Assembly: GCF_000328475.2 (NCBI RefSeq)
Contig: NC_026484.1
Span: 893,189 to 957,188 of the forward strand
Source: Mycosarcoma maydis
Taxonomy: Eukaryota; Basidiomycota; Ustilaginomycetes; Ustilaginales
Direction of reading: 5' to 3'
DNA length: 64,000 nt
In this document: one piece after another, positions 43,319 to 56,300 of the stretch
How positions within the stretch are numbered: position 1 is the first letter of the stretch
Layout of the letters: the number at the start of each line of letters is the position of its first letter
The notes under the pieces: model-generated
Told to the model about the DNA's origin: nothing
Database searches by the model: none
What the model saw: only the letters and a program-made list of their open reading frames with translations
Translations under genes and position numbers: made by a program

Positions 43319-45371
43319 TCACTCTGCGACTGTTTTCTGTTGTGTTGTCGTCGCTTCGTCCTTTTGCCCATTGCTGTCACTCTCAGCGCCCCTTTGCAGC
43401 TGGTCTTTCGTAGGTTTGAATTTTGGCTTTTGGTTGGTACTCAACCGCAATGCGTGTGCGAACGCGTTTTCTGCTTTGTCACCTCCTTAACACTCACGAC
43501 TGACACTGTTGAATTATCAGAAAGAAGCAGCGATATTTCTGCAAGCAAGTGAGATGGTTTCCAGAGTATATATACCTGGTCTGGTCGCTAGGTGTCTACG
43601 GCAGGCATGCTTGTGAATTGAATCTCATGTTGTCGAATGAATCCGCCGGTGAAGGGATTCCTGGCTTCCACTCACGACTAATCGGGCACTAATCACGAAT
43701 TTCGGTAAACCCCGATCGGCGATCGCTGTGATCTTTGATCGGTCCTGAGCTCAGTCGAGCTTGATTCCAGATCGCCGTGATTCACGATTGGTCCTGGGCG
43801 GCTTCATCGGTTGGAAGCAGTCGTGAGTGTTCACAATTATATCTTCTGCTGACTCAAACAACTGTGTTGCAAAGCGTCGAGGTCAAGTGACACCGGCAAA
43901 ATATGCATTCTACCTTTAGTTGCACACTAGAGCTGGAGGTCAGCAGGAGTAAGGCGAGGAGTAGGGCAAGTACGAATGTTTACTATATGAATACCAAGGT
44001 GGGTCGAGATTGGTTCGCTTGTGCACTCGATTCCTCCCGCGTGTTGCGTATCGAGCCTTGAAGAACGCGGTGAGCCATGCTGTGTTGGGCTGATCGTCGC
44101 AAAAGACGGTATGAGATATGAGATGCGTAAGGATTTCTCCACAGATAAGATAGATATGCTTGCTAAGTTATCGTTGTTTGAGGTCAGACTGCTCGTCTAG
44201 CCTTCCTTTTGGTGCAATTGTTTTCCTCAACTCCCATGTCTCCTGCTGAAACATGTGCTCCTAACTCATCCGCATCCCTTCACCGCAATCGATTCATGAC
44301 GAGTGACCATGCTTCGAACATGATGATCACCATCTTGCGTTTTGTTTCTGCCCACAGTTGGGAGTCTCCGTTCAACGTGTCCGCATCGGCAAAAGCAGCC
44401 CCACATTGACAGAAAGGGTCAAGGTGTAAAGGCTTAAAGTCCCCAACTTCCTGGAGACCATTCCTAATGCAATGGACTATCGGTGGTGTGCCCTACTAAC
44501 CCCTACGGCCGGGTCGATATCGGAGTCGATATCGGAGTCGATAACGTCATCCGCAACATCAATGGCAGCCTTTCTTCAAGCCCCAAGACATGCTTTGTGC
44601 TTTTGTACTTCAAAGCTGCTCTAAGGCGCTACCGTTATCACGCAAACCTGTGTCGAAACTGCAATGAGCCGCGTTCAATGCTGTCAAGGCAGCCATCCTC
44701 ATTGGCAACCCACGCACCAGCCTGATCTCGCCTGTACTATCGATTGCCGGTGGAGAAATCTTAGTTTTGCAGCCATAGGCGCTCTTTCGGCCCTCTACAA
44801 GAGAGTACCCGCTGATTGGGTAGACACGACCTAGGAGACGTGCATCTTCGCAGCCATACGCGCCCTTTCAACCCTCTACAAGAGAGTTGGGTAGACGGGA
44901 CCAAGGAGCTGTGTATCTTCGGCGATGGCGTCTGCGTTCCCAAGCATCGTGTCGGTATTGCACTTCACCGCATCCAACATGCTCTGCGTTGCTCCGTCTA
45001 GCGCATCGGTTCTCAAATTGCCATCAGACTGTACAGTGATTCAAATATTGAAATCACAGACTGAACAGGACTGCCCTCGGACTATGTATTGATATATATG
45101 GAACAAGACAAGGTGGATGTGTGTTACGCCTGAAATGGAGAGACGAACAGACTCTGAGTGGTGTCGGCTTCGTCCCTGTATATCCAAGCTGCGAAAGAGC
45201 TTTCACCCGCAAGACCACCTCCCCTCGAAGTCTGCCAAATGAACCAAAACGGTATCTAGACACTCGATCGGACAGGACTTGCCACCTTGAACTCAAAGTA
45301 GTCACAGACATCCAAGACGGATCATTTCAACTAACCATTTCATTGAAAACAAAGCTCCAACCTGAACTCCA
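43319..45371. other. Intergenic, right border of the MEL cluster
   Basis: 2 kb between the 3' ends of mac2 (+) and the GT2 gene (-). No gene was recognised. It holds heptamer words (43670-43800), a 12-bp repeat GTCGATATCGGA (44513-44545, about 2.6 copies) and the 81-bp duplication at 44769-44920. Confidence 0.55.
44769..44920. repeat. Direct tandem duplication, unit about 81 bp
   Basis: The block beginning GCAGCCATA(G/C)GCGC at 44769 recurs at 44850. Both copies share CCCTCTACAAGAGAGT, then TGGGTAGAC and a TGCATCTTC/TGTATCTTC end. The second copy lacks about 11 bases (ACCCGCTGAT) in the middle. Confidence 0.85.
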
Positions 45372-48300
45372 TCACACGCCACCTGCACCTGCACCTGCGG
45401 AAATCCGCATTGGTGGCGTGTTGCTCGACAATGAAGGAGTGCGACATATCTGTGCATTCTTTTCGCTGCCTGCTGCGTCCGACTGGTGTGATACGCCAAC
45501 CGCACTCGTGTCGTTCCGACTAGCAGCGTTGGAAAAATGCGTGATATACCTGCTCTTGACTCGCTGGCCTGCAGTGTGGAAAAAGGCTTGGTGCTTTGAC
45601 TTGAGTTTGAGGGCGAATTCGTTTTGGCCAATGTCGGGAAGATACTTTTCCAGCACGCCAGGATCGAGGAGGATGGGAAAGAGGATGTGCATAGAGCACA
45701 ACAAGACAGGCGGGACGAGCAGCTGGAACGACTCAGCTCGCCACTTGAGTGGGATAAGCGGCGAAGAAGCTACAACCACAGTGACTAGGAAGGCAATCAT
45801 GACCATGTACACGGTCCAGAAGCGACGAAGCACTTCTTTGAGCGACGATTGCTTGAAATCCTTGTTGGTGGAGCCCCATGTCATGTTGTAGCCAAACATG
45901 TGTGCTGCGAGTGCCGTCATCACGTGGAATGCGAGGCCGCTGAAAAAGACTGCCATTGCAGGCGCATGACCAATCGCTTGCAAAGCAGCTCGTCCAAATG
46001 AGGCGTGGCCAGAACGAGCACGAGCAGTCACCAGACCCAGACCTCCGGCGAGCGTGAATATCAACGTGACCGTGATAAGAACATCGAAGGAAGGCAGGAA
46101 AATCGGATCAAGGTACGGCAGGAACAAGCCTTGGATGACAAAGACGACAACCGTCACGGGGAACGAGATTGCCAAAGCATAGTAGGTCGACAGGTAGGAG
46201 AGCGTGGCGATCTTGTACGAAGTATTGACGTCACTTGCGATAAAAGTGCGAAAGAGCTTGCTGAGTGGACCGCGAGTGAACCAATACCGAAGTGGGTTAA
46301 AAACGATTTCTGAGCAGCCGTACGCATATCTGTTACAACAGATGGAGGTCAGTTTGTCATCTCTAAAAAGCGTGCAGCCCAACAGGTTTACTTACTTTTG
46401 AAAGCGTGCCGTCTCATCCTCGGGTGTGAATGAGACACCTTCGGTAAAGCCTTGGTCCGAGTAAGTCGCCCATCGAATCACGTAGCCTTTCATTTGCAAC
46501 TTCAGCGCCATTTCGAAGTCTTCAGAAACGTGATGAGGCGAAAAGAAGGTGCGTTCGCCATCGGTGTCCAGATTGGACACCTCCTGTACAGCTTTCCAAC
46601 GCAGAAAAACATTGTGTCCCATGAGCGGCGCCATCGCTCCGTTCGCGCAAATCCAGGAGATACTGAAATTGACGCAAGCTGAGGTAAAATAGCCGATAAA
46701 CCGTTCAAAGTAGTGATTCTGCACGTACATCACACCGGAGCAATGCTGCAGAGCGCCAACTTCGGGACATCGTTCCATCTCAGCCGCAGCTTCGATCAAG
46801 CAGTCGACCGGCATGCGTGTGTCTGAGTCGATCAGCAGAATGTAGTCGCCGATGCGGATGTTGCCAGATGCCCATACACGACCGTTGGTCTCTTCGACAG
46901 CCTGGGCAAGTGCATCGCTATATCGTTGCTCAAGGTCGCCGTCGATACTGCTAGTTTCCAGAATCTCCTCGGTGCGTAGAGAAAGGTTGTAGGTGAAGTT
47001 GAGGTTGGATGCTTTCTTGAAACGACCTTTACGCACATAGCCTCCTTGCTCGCTGCTGTGGCGAGGACGTGCTACCCATCCGACGCCCATGGCATTGTAG
47101 TATCGAATACGCTCTTCGGCCTCTTCGCGAGGTAGCAAACGGAGACCGTCCTCAGATACCACAATGTTGGCAACGCCTCCAACCGCGCGGTATGCACGGA
47201 CGGCGTCCATAGCGCTTTCCAGGCTTGGAGCAAGGACAGACGACAAGCCCTCCTTGTAGCAGGGCATGTTGATCGTGAACTGAGGCAGGACGTGGTCCGG
47301 AGGAAGAGGCTCGCTAGCCTGGCCGCTGTAGTACAACGAGTTCTCGTGCATTTGTCGGATGGGAAATAAGACTTGAGCTAAGCACGCCGCCAAGTTCTCC
47401 CACAGGAATTGCGAGACCAACATGAAGAACGGCAATAGAATGATGAAGGCGAATCTTGCGTAGTTGCCGTCCACTAAAGTTTCAATCACGATTTTAGCAA
47501 GAAAGCCAGACATCATGAAGACGTTTAGGCCTAAGCCCAAGCCGGTCACGAGCGGAGCGAGGTAACGAACTTTGCGATCCTGCTGCAGCTTCTTTTCGCC
47601 GGTGATAGGATCGTCAGTGACCACAGGACTTGGAAGAATGGGTTTCTCGGCCAAGATGCTGGCATCATCATCAGAACCAGTGTTGTTGCCTATGCTGTGA
47701 CTTGATGAACTTTCGTAAGCACGCAGGGAGGGCACAAAGTAGTGCTGCGGCACCTGTTGGCTGTGTTGAGTGAAAATTGAGGCCGGCGTTAATGCTCCGC
47801 CGCTGATGTTATCGCTGTAAGATGGCCTTGTGAGTACGCCCGGCGGCACCGTTGTTAAAGACGGATTGCTCGAGGAAGTGATGCTGTGCTGTCCCATGCG
47901 AGCAGCAAGGAAGCGAAAGATTCGAGCATCAATGTCGCGCGCCAAATTTCGGAGAAGTCGCGGGTTGCTGTGGAACAGGCCCAGTGTACTCTCTTGGCGC
48001 AGGACGAACTGTAAAGGTGCTTGGACGCTGTTGTTCGCGTGGGTATAGAAATCGATGGCACTCTTCGCGTCAGCAAAGATCGAAATTGTGTTGATCATGC
48101 CACGACGACGGCTGAGGTAAATAACGTCGCTGCTGTCGCTGGCCTCGTGTTGCTGGAGCAAAGTCGATACGATTGGGTTCGCCGCCAACACCAGACAATT
48201 GGCGGACGAGACATTCGCTGCAATGTCTGACAGTGCATCGCGCCATTTCGACAAACTAGCCGCGTTCTCGGTCGGAAAGAAGCCATCAGCGAGGATAATG

Positions 48301-48389
48301 CCAGATGACTCGTTGGCGCTGATCCAGCCTTCTTTGATGCCAGTCGAATAGAGCGACGAAACTTGCTCCATGGTTGCTATAATGCTCAT
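45372..48389 (-). CDS. Membrane glycosyltransferase family 2 (beta-glucan/chitin-synthase-like), copy A, one intron
   Basis: About 983 residues. Exon 1 is 46396-48389 and exon 2 is 45372-46329. The 66-nt intron (GTAAGT...AACAG, phase 2) falls inside the codon for Lys of the RFQKYAYG motif. A ~300-residue variable N-terminal region precedes two membrane spans (residues ~290-360). The GT2 core has MPCYKEG, SEDGLR, LIDSDTR (DxD, near 523), VSEDFE (catalytic ED) and RFQKY in the place of the QxxRW acceptor motif. Six or so C-terminal spans follow. This layout is that of processive polysaccharide synthases that use UDP-sugars on the cytosolic face and extrude the chain. The product is not certain; neighbours of GH16 type favour a beta-glucan. 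The ATG at 48389 is the first in frame; 48371 is an alternative. It shares a 619-bp promoter with GH16 copy A. Confidence 0.85.
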
Positions 48390-49008
48390 CGTGATGATGG
48401 AAGTGGCGGACAACAATCAGAACCGTCGTTGTTCTGCCTTGCTTAAGAGGCGGCCTCGTCCAGGCTCACCCTCTGCTTTACCAGCCAGCACCTGCCGCAT
48501 CAAGCACTACAGCTCAACTTGACTATCGGTTGATCTCCTTTTCCTACCGCAATGCACCGGTCGTGTCAGGCACGACAGCATACGATTTTATATTGGTGAT
48601 TTCTCTCGTATCCTGACAAATGCACGAGGTCGCAGGTCGCAGGTCGCAGGTCGCAGAACGCGGGACGTTCGGCTCGGGTTACCGCATCAAACCCAAACTG
48701 TCAAAATACGCGGTGGCAATCGTGAATTTGTAAATTCACGATTTGTGCAAAATAAAACTCAGTGACTGTCGAACTATGCCCACGTAGGTTTGTACACCAC
48801 AGTCACGAGTCTCCAAATCAACCAAAACTCAGGAAAATAAATTCGTATTCTTGGAACACACGGGAACGAACACTCCCTCTCCGCACAAATCTGTAGATCC
48901 CAGTCACGATTTGGTGAGTAGCCAACAAGAGTCAGCACTATATAACTCTGAAGCTCTGGTTTGCCTAAGGCGGTCGTCTCCTTGTACGAACCCGCACATT
49001 TGATCATC
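48390..49008. promoter_or_regulatory. Divergent promoter of GT2-A and GH16-A
   Basis: 619 bp between the two starts. A TATATAA at 48939-48945 lies 64 bp before the GH16-A start, and an AATATAAAA-type element (minus strand, about 48585-48593) lies upstream of GT2-A. A 7-bp array GGTCGCA (four copies) is at 48628-48656. Confidence 0.55.
48628..48656. repeat. 7-bp tandem repeat GGTCGCA
   Basis: Four exact head-to-tail copies in the divergent promoter. Confidence 0.85.
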
Positions 49009-50469
49009 ATGCTGTTCCCGCAGAAACAGAAGAGCAAAGCACAGCTAGACTCGGTCTTGCCGCCTTCAGGCAGTCAGGACAACGTGTCGGCAGAGACTAA
49101 GAGTAGCGACGACGGCCATTCTACTGACTCGCGACCTGTCACAATAGACTGTCTGCCCATTACCAAGGCGGCGCAACGCGACCTTCTTCAACCACCGCAC
49201 GGCTTTGTGTCCCGACGCATTGACATTGACACTTGGACACCGCCAAATCTATGGAGTTTGTCGAAGCGAGGAAAGCGCAGCAAGCGCATGGATTACCTAT
49301 TCGTTCTGTTTGGTATCCTAGTCGGCGTTCTCGCCTCCGGGGCAGTCATCGGACTGGGAATCTTCAGCTTCATGAGTGATCAGCACAAGTACTGCCTCGC
49401 TTTAGACGAGCAGTTTGACGGACCTCTCAACACCAACATTTGGTCCCGTGAAGTCCAGGTTGGTGGCTTTGGTAACAAAGAATTCGAGTGGACCACCGCC
49501 AGCTCGAACAACTCCTACACCAAGGATGGAAAACTCTACATTACTCCAACGCTGACTGCTGACGCAATAGGTGAAGGCGCCGTCACAAACGGCTATACGG
49601 TCAATCTCACGCAGTCGGGCGAATGCACTGCACCACGGGTGCCCTGGATGGACCGAACGGACAGCGAAGATATTCGAATGGCCTCGATCCGCAATGCTGA
49701 TGTCAACTGTCAGATCAGCAGCAACTCAACATTGGGAACTGTCATCCCTCCTGTGCAGAGCGCGCGATTGACCACTAACGCAAGCTTCTCTATGCGGTAC
49801 GGACGAGTAGAAGTACGAGCGCGCATGCCCACCGGTGACTGGCTGTGGCCTGCAGTTTGGATGATGCCTCGCGACAGCGTTTACGGCGAGTGGCCCAAGA
49901 GCGGCGAAATTGATCTGTTCGAAGGCAAGGGCAATCAGGCGCGGTCGCGTACCGAACAGCTCAGCAACACCATGCGAAGTGCGCTTCATTGGGGCAACGA
50001 TGCCACTACTGACCAGTATCTCAAGACGAATCAAGTGTCTACCCTTTGGCGCAATCTTTGGAACGATGAATTCCACACCTTCGGTCTCGAGTGGGACGAG
50101 CACGGGATTTGGACGTGGCGTGATAGCCGTGCGCGACGGGTGCTCAATGTCCGCTTCAAGGAACCCTTCATCAACCAGATGCCCAAGGTGCAGCTCCAAA
50201 ATGGAGGCGGTATGGTACCTGCGCCGAACCCTTGGAGCAAAAGTACCAACAACGGTGCACCTTTCGATCAAGACTTCTACCTTATCCTCAATCTGGCCGT
50301 CGGAGGCACAAACGGCTACTTTGCCGACGTAGGCCAGCCATGGAGCAACGACGACCCGCGCGCTGCTGCAACTTTCTGGAGCCAGCGTGCCAGTTGGCTT
50401 CCTAGCTGGGGCTCGGTCGAGAAGCGATCCATGGTGATCGACTATGTCAAAGCTTGGAAGCGGTGCTAA
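49009..50469 (+). CDS. Membrane-anchored GH16 beta-glucanase/transglycosidase, copy A
   Basis: 486 residues, intronless. It is a type II membrane protein: a ~90-residue cytosolic tail rich in Lys/Arg/Ser is followed by one span (YLFVLFGILVGVLASGAVIG, from residue 96) and an extracytosolic GH16 domain. The catalytic signature E-[ILV]-D-x-x-E is present as SGEIDLFEG (Glu300, Asp302, Glu305), the beta-bulge form seen in laminarinase/Kre6-like members. GDWLWPAVWMMP and FHTFGLEWDEHGIWTW are the usual flanking strands. Such enzymes cut or re-join beta-1,3 or mixed beta-glucan. The frame starts upstream only by alternative codons; the ATG at 49009 is 64 bp after a TATATAA. It is divergent from GT2-A and converges on its own paralogue. 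Confidence 0.9.
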   Translation: MLFPQKQKSKAQLDSVLPPSGSQDNVSAETKSSDDGHSTDSRPVTIDCLPITKAAQRDLLQPPHGFVSRRIDIDTWTPPNLWSLSKRGKRSKRMDYLFVLFGILVGVLASGAVIGLGIFSFMSDQHKYCLALDEQFDGPLNTNIWSREVQVGGFGNKEFEWTTASSNNSYTKDGKLYITPTLTADAIGEGAVTNGYTVNLTQSGECTAPRVPWMDRTDSEDIRMASIRNADVNCQISSNSTLGTVIPPVQSARLTTNASFSMRYGRVEVRARMPTGDWLWPAVWMMPRDSVYGEWPKSGEIDLFEGKGNQARSRTEQLSNTMRSALHWGNDATTDQYLKTNQVSTLWRNLWNDEFHTFGLEWDEHGIWTWRDSRARRVLNVRFKEPFINQMPKVQLQNGGGMVPAPNPWSKSTNNGAPFDQDFYLILNLAVGGTNGYFADVGQPWSNDDPRAAATFWSQRASWLPSWGSVEKRSMVIDYVKAWKRC

Positions 50470-51123
50470 AGTTTTTAGTCTATCTGCTAGGTTGTGTTGT
50501 TTCGGTGGGCACTTTCAAGTACATACCTTTCCCGCCGTGCAGTGTAAGTTGACGATATACCAAAACTAGCTTCCCAATCATGAGTCGTGGGTGTGCGTCG
50601 TGAGTGAGGGAGACACGAGAGTCGTGAGTTGTAAGTCGTGAGTGGCGTCGCGGGTTGACTCGTGACTCGTGTGACTCACGACTCCGTGACTTGCGTGGGT
50701 GCACGCCGCATTGAGAAACATTTGGCGATGTAACATCATCAATTTTCACCGTACACCCACGTCGACCTTCCAAGTGGCAAAGCATCGTTGCTCTGAGGCC
50801 CAAAGGTGTATGTGTAGTTGCGTGGATCGCAAGGGCTGGCGCTCTCTCTCGTTTCTGCCGATGACCTATCCCCAAGCCACCCGCACTGTACGGTAAAGGA
50901 CTCGTGACTGCACATCCCACAAGCAGCATCGTCGTTCTCAAGCACGCCACAGTCATGAGGTGAGTTGTGAGTCATGAGCAACTTTTTGTGTGCTGAATTA
51001 TCGACGCGAATTCTTATCTTCAGCTACAGTCGTGAGTCATGAGTACTGATACAAAAATGATATAAACAAGAGACAAATCCCATGACATCGGCACCAATCA
51101 CGAATGAGTCTGGTAGCTATATT
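50470..51123. other. Convergent spacer between the two GH16 genes
   Basis: 654 bp with no gene. It is rich in GTCGTGAGT / ACTCACGAC heptamer words (50580-50695, 50950-51045). It is the axis of the mirror-image gene arrangement. Confidence 0.6.
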
Positions 51124-52599
51124 CTAACCACAACGCTGCCACATCTTGACGTAATCTACAGCCATACCACGCCTTTTGGGATCATTCGGCCAAGTAGGTC
51201 CCCAGGTTTTGTCTTTGGCTTCGATAAAGGCACGCTGAGCATTAGGGTCCGAATTGGACCAGGGACCGTTGGTAAAGTAGCCACCCGTACCACCGACGGC
51301 AACATTCATGATCAGGTAGAAGTCTGCAGAAAGAGGGAAAGTGTGAGCTGCTTGCTCCAATGTATTTGCTTGTCTACGTTGTACTTACACTGATCGAAGG
51401 GGGCAGCCTTGTTGTTCGCCGTCAGCCACGGATTCGGCGGCGGGATGATGGCGCCTTTGTCATCGCGCTGGATGGGCTGGCGATCAATGGCAAAATTGTG
51501 GAACTTCTTATTGAGGACTCTATAGTTGCGTGTGTTTTCCCATGTCCAGATGCCGTGCTCGTCCCACTCGAGCCCGAATGTGTGGAACTCTTCGTTGAAG
51601 TACTTTCGCCAGAGGAGGCGAATCCCCCTCCAGTGGCTCTGTAGATTGTGAGCAGCATCGATGCCGAAATGTAGTGTACTGCGCACTGTGTCAGAAAAAG
51701 CGAGATTCGTGAGTGTCGACATTCGCCGCGGCTTGGTATCACCGTCCCTTTCTACTCTGTGACTTACTTGCGTTGCTGTGCACATCATATCGTGACTTTG
51801 GCTGGTTTCCGTCGTTTTCGAAAATGTCGATTTCACCAGATCGCGGCCATTCACCGTAGACACTGTCACGAGGCATCATCCAAACTGCCGGCCAGAGCCA
51901 GTCACCAGTGGGCATGCGCGCTCGCACTTCGACACGACCATAGCGGATAGCAGCAGTTCCTTTTGTTGTCAAGCGCGCACTCTGGATCGGAGGGATTACA
52001 GTGCCCAGGGTTGCGTTGCTGCGTGCAATACAGTTGGTGTGTGTGCTGTTGATAGCCACCTGCATAGGGACCTTTTTGTCTATCTTGGTCCACTTGACCT
52101 CGTTGGTTGTACAGGTGCCGTCGGCGGTCAAGTTGACAGTATAGCCGTCGTACACGTTGGCTTCTCCGATAGCGTCGGCAGTGAGCGTGGGCACAATGTA
52201 AAGCATGCCGTCCTCGGTATACGCGTTTTTTGGCGAGTCTGTGGTCCATTGGAACTCGCCGTTGCCATTTCCGCCCACCGACACTTCTGGAACCCAGAGC
52301 GACGTGTTGAGCGGGCCATCGAAGTGATCCTCCAGTACAAGACAGTATTTGCCTTGTTCTTTGAAGTAGCTGAACAGCTCCAACCCGACTCGCAAAGTGC
52401 CCAGCAACAGGCCAGCGATGATCCCGATCATCAGCACCAGACAGCCATGCTTGCGCGACCGTCGTCCTGCGTGGCTTTGTGTCCAGTAGAGATTGCCATT
52501 GTCCTCTTTTTTGCCTTTCTTGATGCTCTCCTCGACGATTTGCGCTGGAGGGATGCGTGTACTGCGAAATTCGGATGCACCGGTTGGTCGTCGCAACAT
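51124..52599 (-). CDS. Membrane-anchored GH16 beta-glucanase/transglycosidase, copy B, two introns
   Basis: The spliced product has 442 residues. Exons are 51768-52599, 51389-51685 and 51124-51323; introns of 82 and 65 nt have GTAAGT donors and ACACAG/CTGCAG acceptors, both phase 1. It is a paralogue of copy A with the same design: a short cytosolic tail, one span (residues ~54-77), then GH16. The catalytic motif is SGEIDIFEN (Glu256 to Glu261). Long stretches match copy A exactly, such as the MPTGDWLWPAVWMMPRDSVY block and EFHTFGLEWDEHGIWTW. The model is supported because splicing joins the two halves exactly where the paralogue is continuous (SNA-MRSTLHF and APFDQ-YFYLI). It is divergent from GT2-B, mirroring the A pair. 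Confidence 0.9.
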
Positions 52600-53304
52600 G
52601 ATGACAAAGTACAAGGCGGTGTGTGTTGGTGAGGGGCGAGGGAGCGGAGGGGGGTTTTGTCGGTGCGAAAGACACTTTTTGTCATTCTTCTTGTACAGAG
52701 GTCCCCCATCATACTGGGAGCATGGCTCCTGCTACACTTGCAAGAGCTACGATTCGAACACATGTAGCATAGACTCACAGCAGCCTGTCACGCACTTGGC
52801 TGTTTACTCTACCCAGCCTCAGCCTTTTTCGCGACAAAATAAATTTCCGTATCGCGGGACTCACCACTCACACTCTTTTCCTGTGAGCCTGGAGCACCAA
52901 CATACGAGCGCCGTATATCCAAAGAAATAAAATAAATAAAATCGTATTTTCCAAATATTCACGATTCACAGCTTCACGATCGTGGATTCACGTTTCGGAA
53001 TTGTGTAGTTTGGTGTCAGTACCCGTTGCATATTGCAAAACCCAGCGCCCCATGGCTTGTTCTATCGTACCTTTCCACTGTGTCATTCTTCCGGTGTAAA
53101 GGGGCCGTTTCGCACCACTGCAAAGCGCAGAGAGGAAGGGATGGTAAGCGGACTACAAGCGAGAAGCTCAGCTGGGTCTCCGTCGCTATGCCCCCTGAAA
53201 GATATGCAAGGAGCATCAGGTTGGGGCCGTACAAATAGGCCTGTGCCTATGCCGTTGTATGATGCCTCTTCCTATATTTGAGCCCCCCATATTCCTGCAA
53301 ATAG
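52600..53304. promoter_or_regulatory. Divergent promoter of GH16-B and GT2-B
   Basis: 705 bp between starts. An AT-rich tract (52925-52945) and ATTCACG words (52955-53000) are visible. The size is close to that of the A-pair promoter (619 bp). Confidence 0.5.
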
Positions 53305-56300
53305 ATGCATGTCTCTGCAACTATGTCACACCCTCCTGCTGTGAAGGACAATCAGCAGCATCAAGGCTCTACGCACAACAGTGTAGCGACTGACAATCCT
53401 GCCTCAGAGGTCATGGTCGCATCTTTGGCCTCGTGGTCGCCGAAAAACAGCGCAAGCGCCGCAGCTCTTCCAAATCAGGAAGCGTGCCTTCACACTGCTG
53501 ACTCAATTGGTCATTCAGGTAGCCCCATTATGGACGTATCACCCGCAATGCCTTCGATGCCTTTCACGCCACCGATGTCGTCGTCTCCCAAAGCTCAAGA
53601 TGCCACGATCCGGATGATGTTGGCACACATGTACCGGACCGGTCAGCGCGAAGAGTGGCTTCACGATGATGGCGCCGACTACGAACAAGAGGGTGTATTC
53701 ATGCTGTGTCCGACCGCTCTCCACGGGATTTACGCCCATCCAGCCGAAGCCGAGTCAGAGATTGAATGGGTCAAGGAGCTGTTGGTGTCGGTGCAAGCGT
53801 CTTGCGCCGTGATCGCCAAGCCTGCCAGCACATACGAGCTGCTCAAGCACGTGTCTTTGCATCCGTCCCTCATACTCGAGACCGGAGAAGAGATTCCAAT
53901 TGTGGACGACCTGTCGCAAGTTTCAATGTTGGCAAGTACGTCGGGTTGCTTGTTGCTTCGCTCGACGGGAATGGCCGTCTCGTACGGTAGCGCCATCGAC
54001 GTCTTGCACATGGCGCGGCAGCTGGACGCTGCTCTGGTCACTTCTCTGTTCGCTTTCACGATGCCTGCTTTGCCGTCGTCTATTCACATGGCAGCCACCG
54101 TTGCGCAGGAGGAGCAACAGCACGACGATGAAGTTCGAGCGGTCATGCACCAGCAACCTAATGCGCAGCAGCGTGAGTGGCTATCGTCGCTGCCACCCAG
54201 TGACAAGCCTGACAAGCAGGCCAGTTCCGACGATTCGATGCTTTCTGGTGAGAAGGAAATCACCGAAAAAAGCGTTGCGCCCGTCGTTCTGTTCGATCAA
54301 GAAACGGGAGAAACCGTGCTAGAACCGGAACGTACCTCGACCCACGTGGCTGCTCTGCTCTCCGGACTTGGCGTCGCAGTCAACATGGTCATAATGTCAC
54401 TCTTTGCGCGCGACGTCGTGATCAACACGCTGGCCGACAGCAACTACATGCGGGCCGTTCTTCTGGTCGCCATTGTGCCCCGTTTCCTGGTTGCCCAGTA
54501 CTTCTGCGACCACATTATTCTGATCCTGGCGCAGCTTATCTTTCCCGTTTCGCAGATGCATCGCAACTCTCTCTACTACTCTGGAGCGCCCAGTGCGCCG
54601 CTTGCCAAGGACCATAGGCTTCCACACTTTACCGTCCATATGCCATGCTACAAGGAAGGGCTGCAAACTGTGCTGGCACCCAGTCTGAAGAGCGTAATGG
54701 ATGCTGTGCATGCGTACCGCGCGCAAGGCGGTACCGCCAACGTCGTCATTTCGGAAGACGGCCTTCGTCTGCTAGGCAAGCAGGAGGCGGAAGAACGCGT
54801 TCGATTCTACAATGCTATGGGATGCTCATGGGTAGCACGGCCAGCCGATGGCGAAAAAGGATACAAGCGTCTTGGTCGTTTCAAAAAGGCTTCGAACCTC
54901 AACTTTACCTACACTCTGTCTCTGCGTCTCGAGCAGATCATTGATGAGATCTCCACCACACGACGACAGCAACGCATTGCTGCTCAGAGCAGCAACGCAA
55001 GCGCCAATTTCAGCGAGACCGGAGCCGAGATCGAAGCCGAAGACCAGGCCATCTACGCAGAGGCTTTGCAACGCGTTCTGGACGAGTCTGATGGCCGTGC
55101 TTGGGCGACAGGCAACATCCGCATGGGCGACTACATCTTGCTAATCGATTCGGACACGCGAGTTCCGGAGAATTGCCTCATGCAGGCAGCTGCTGAGCTG
55201 GAACGTTCGCCTGACGTCGGTGCGCTGCAGCACTGCTCCGGCATCACCTACGTACAGCATCACTACTTCGAACGCTTGCTCGGATACTTCGTTGGTGTCT
55301 TCACAAACTTCAGCATCTCTTGGGTCTGTTCCAATGGCGCCATGGCGCCTTTGATGGGACATAATGTCTTCTTGCGATGGACCGCCTTACAGCAAGTAGC
55401 CGACAAGAGGCTTTTGCAGGAGGAACGTCAGATCTTCTCGTCGCAGCATGTCTCTGAAGACTATGAGCTGGCGATGCGCTTGCAAATGGCCGGCTACTGC
55501 GTCCGGTGGGCAACGTATTCCAACCAAGCGTTCCGAGAGGGTGTCTCGCTCAACCCAACCGACGAAAAGGCGCGCTGGCAGAAGTACGCTTTCGGTGCAT
55601 GCGAGATCCTCTTCAATCCGTTCGTGCGCTGGTACAAGGGCCCCTTCACCTCCCTATTTTGGCGTTTTATGTGGTCGCGAAACGTACGCACTGCGGGAAA
55701 GCTGAGCATGCTGTCCTACCTGTTCTCCTACTTTGCTCTGGGCGTGTCGCTTCCGCTTACGGTTCTTATGACCGTCATCCAAGGGCTGTTCTGGCCGACA
55801 CTAGACACCTCCTTCAAACCCGTGTTTGACACTTGGATTTCAGTCATGGTGGTTTTCAACTTTGCTGGCGCCATCGGCTTAGTCACAGTGCGAGCTCGTG
55901 CTGGTCACAGCACCCTGCTACAGTCGCTTTGGGAAGGAGTTAAGCATTTGCCTGCCATCATTGTCTTTTTCTCCGGAATTACCTACCACGTTGCCGCTTC
56001 CATCTTGGCCTACTTCTTCTCCGTTCGGATGACATGGCAGGCGACCAGCAAGGACTTCCAGCAAACTTCGATCAAGCAAGTCATCCGTCGCTTCTGGCAC
56101 TGCTACTTGACAATGACGCTGCTTCTGGTTGTCAGTGTTGTTGCAGTGAGTCCGCTGGTACCACTTGGCTGGCGTATTGGCACGTTTACGATTCTTTTCC
56201 CGTTGTTCTTGGCCATCATCATGCACTTCCTTTTCCCGATCCTGCTGGATCCTGGTATCCTGCACAAGTTCATCCCTCGATACTATGCTGCAAAGGCCAA

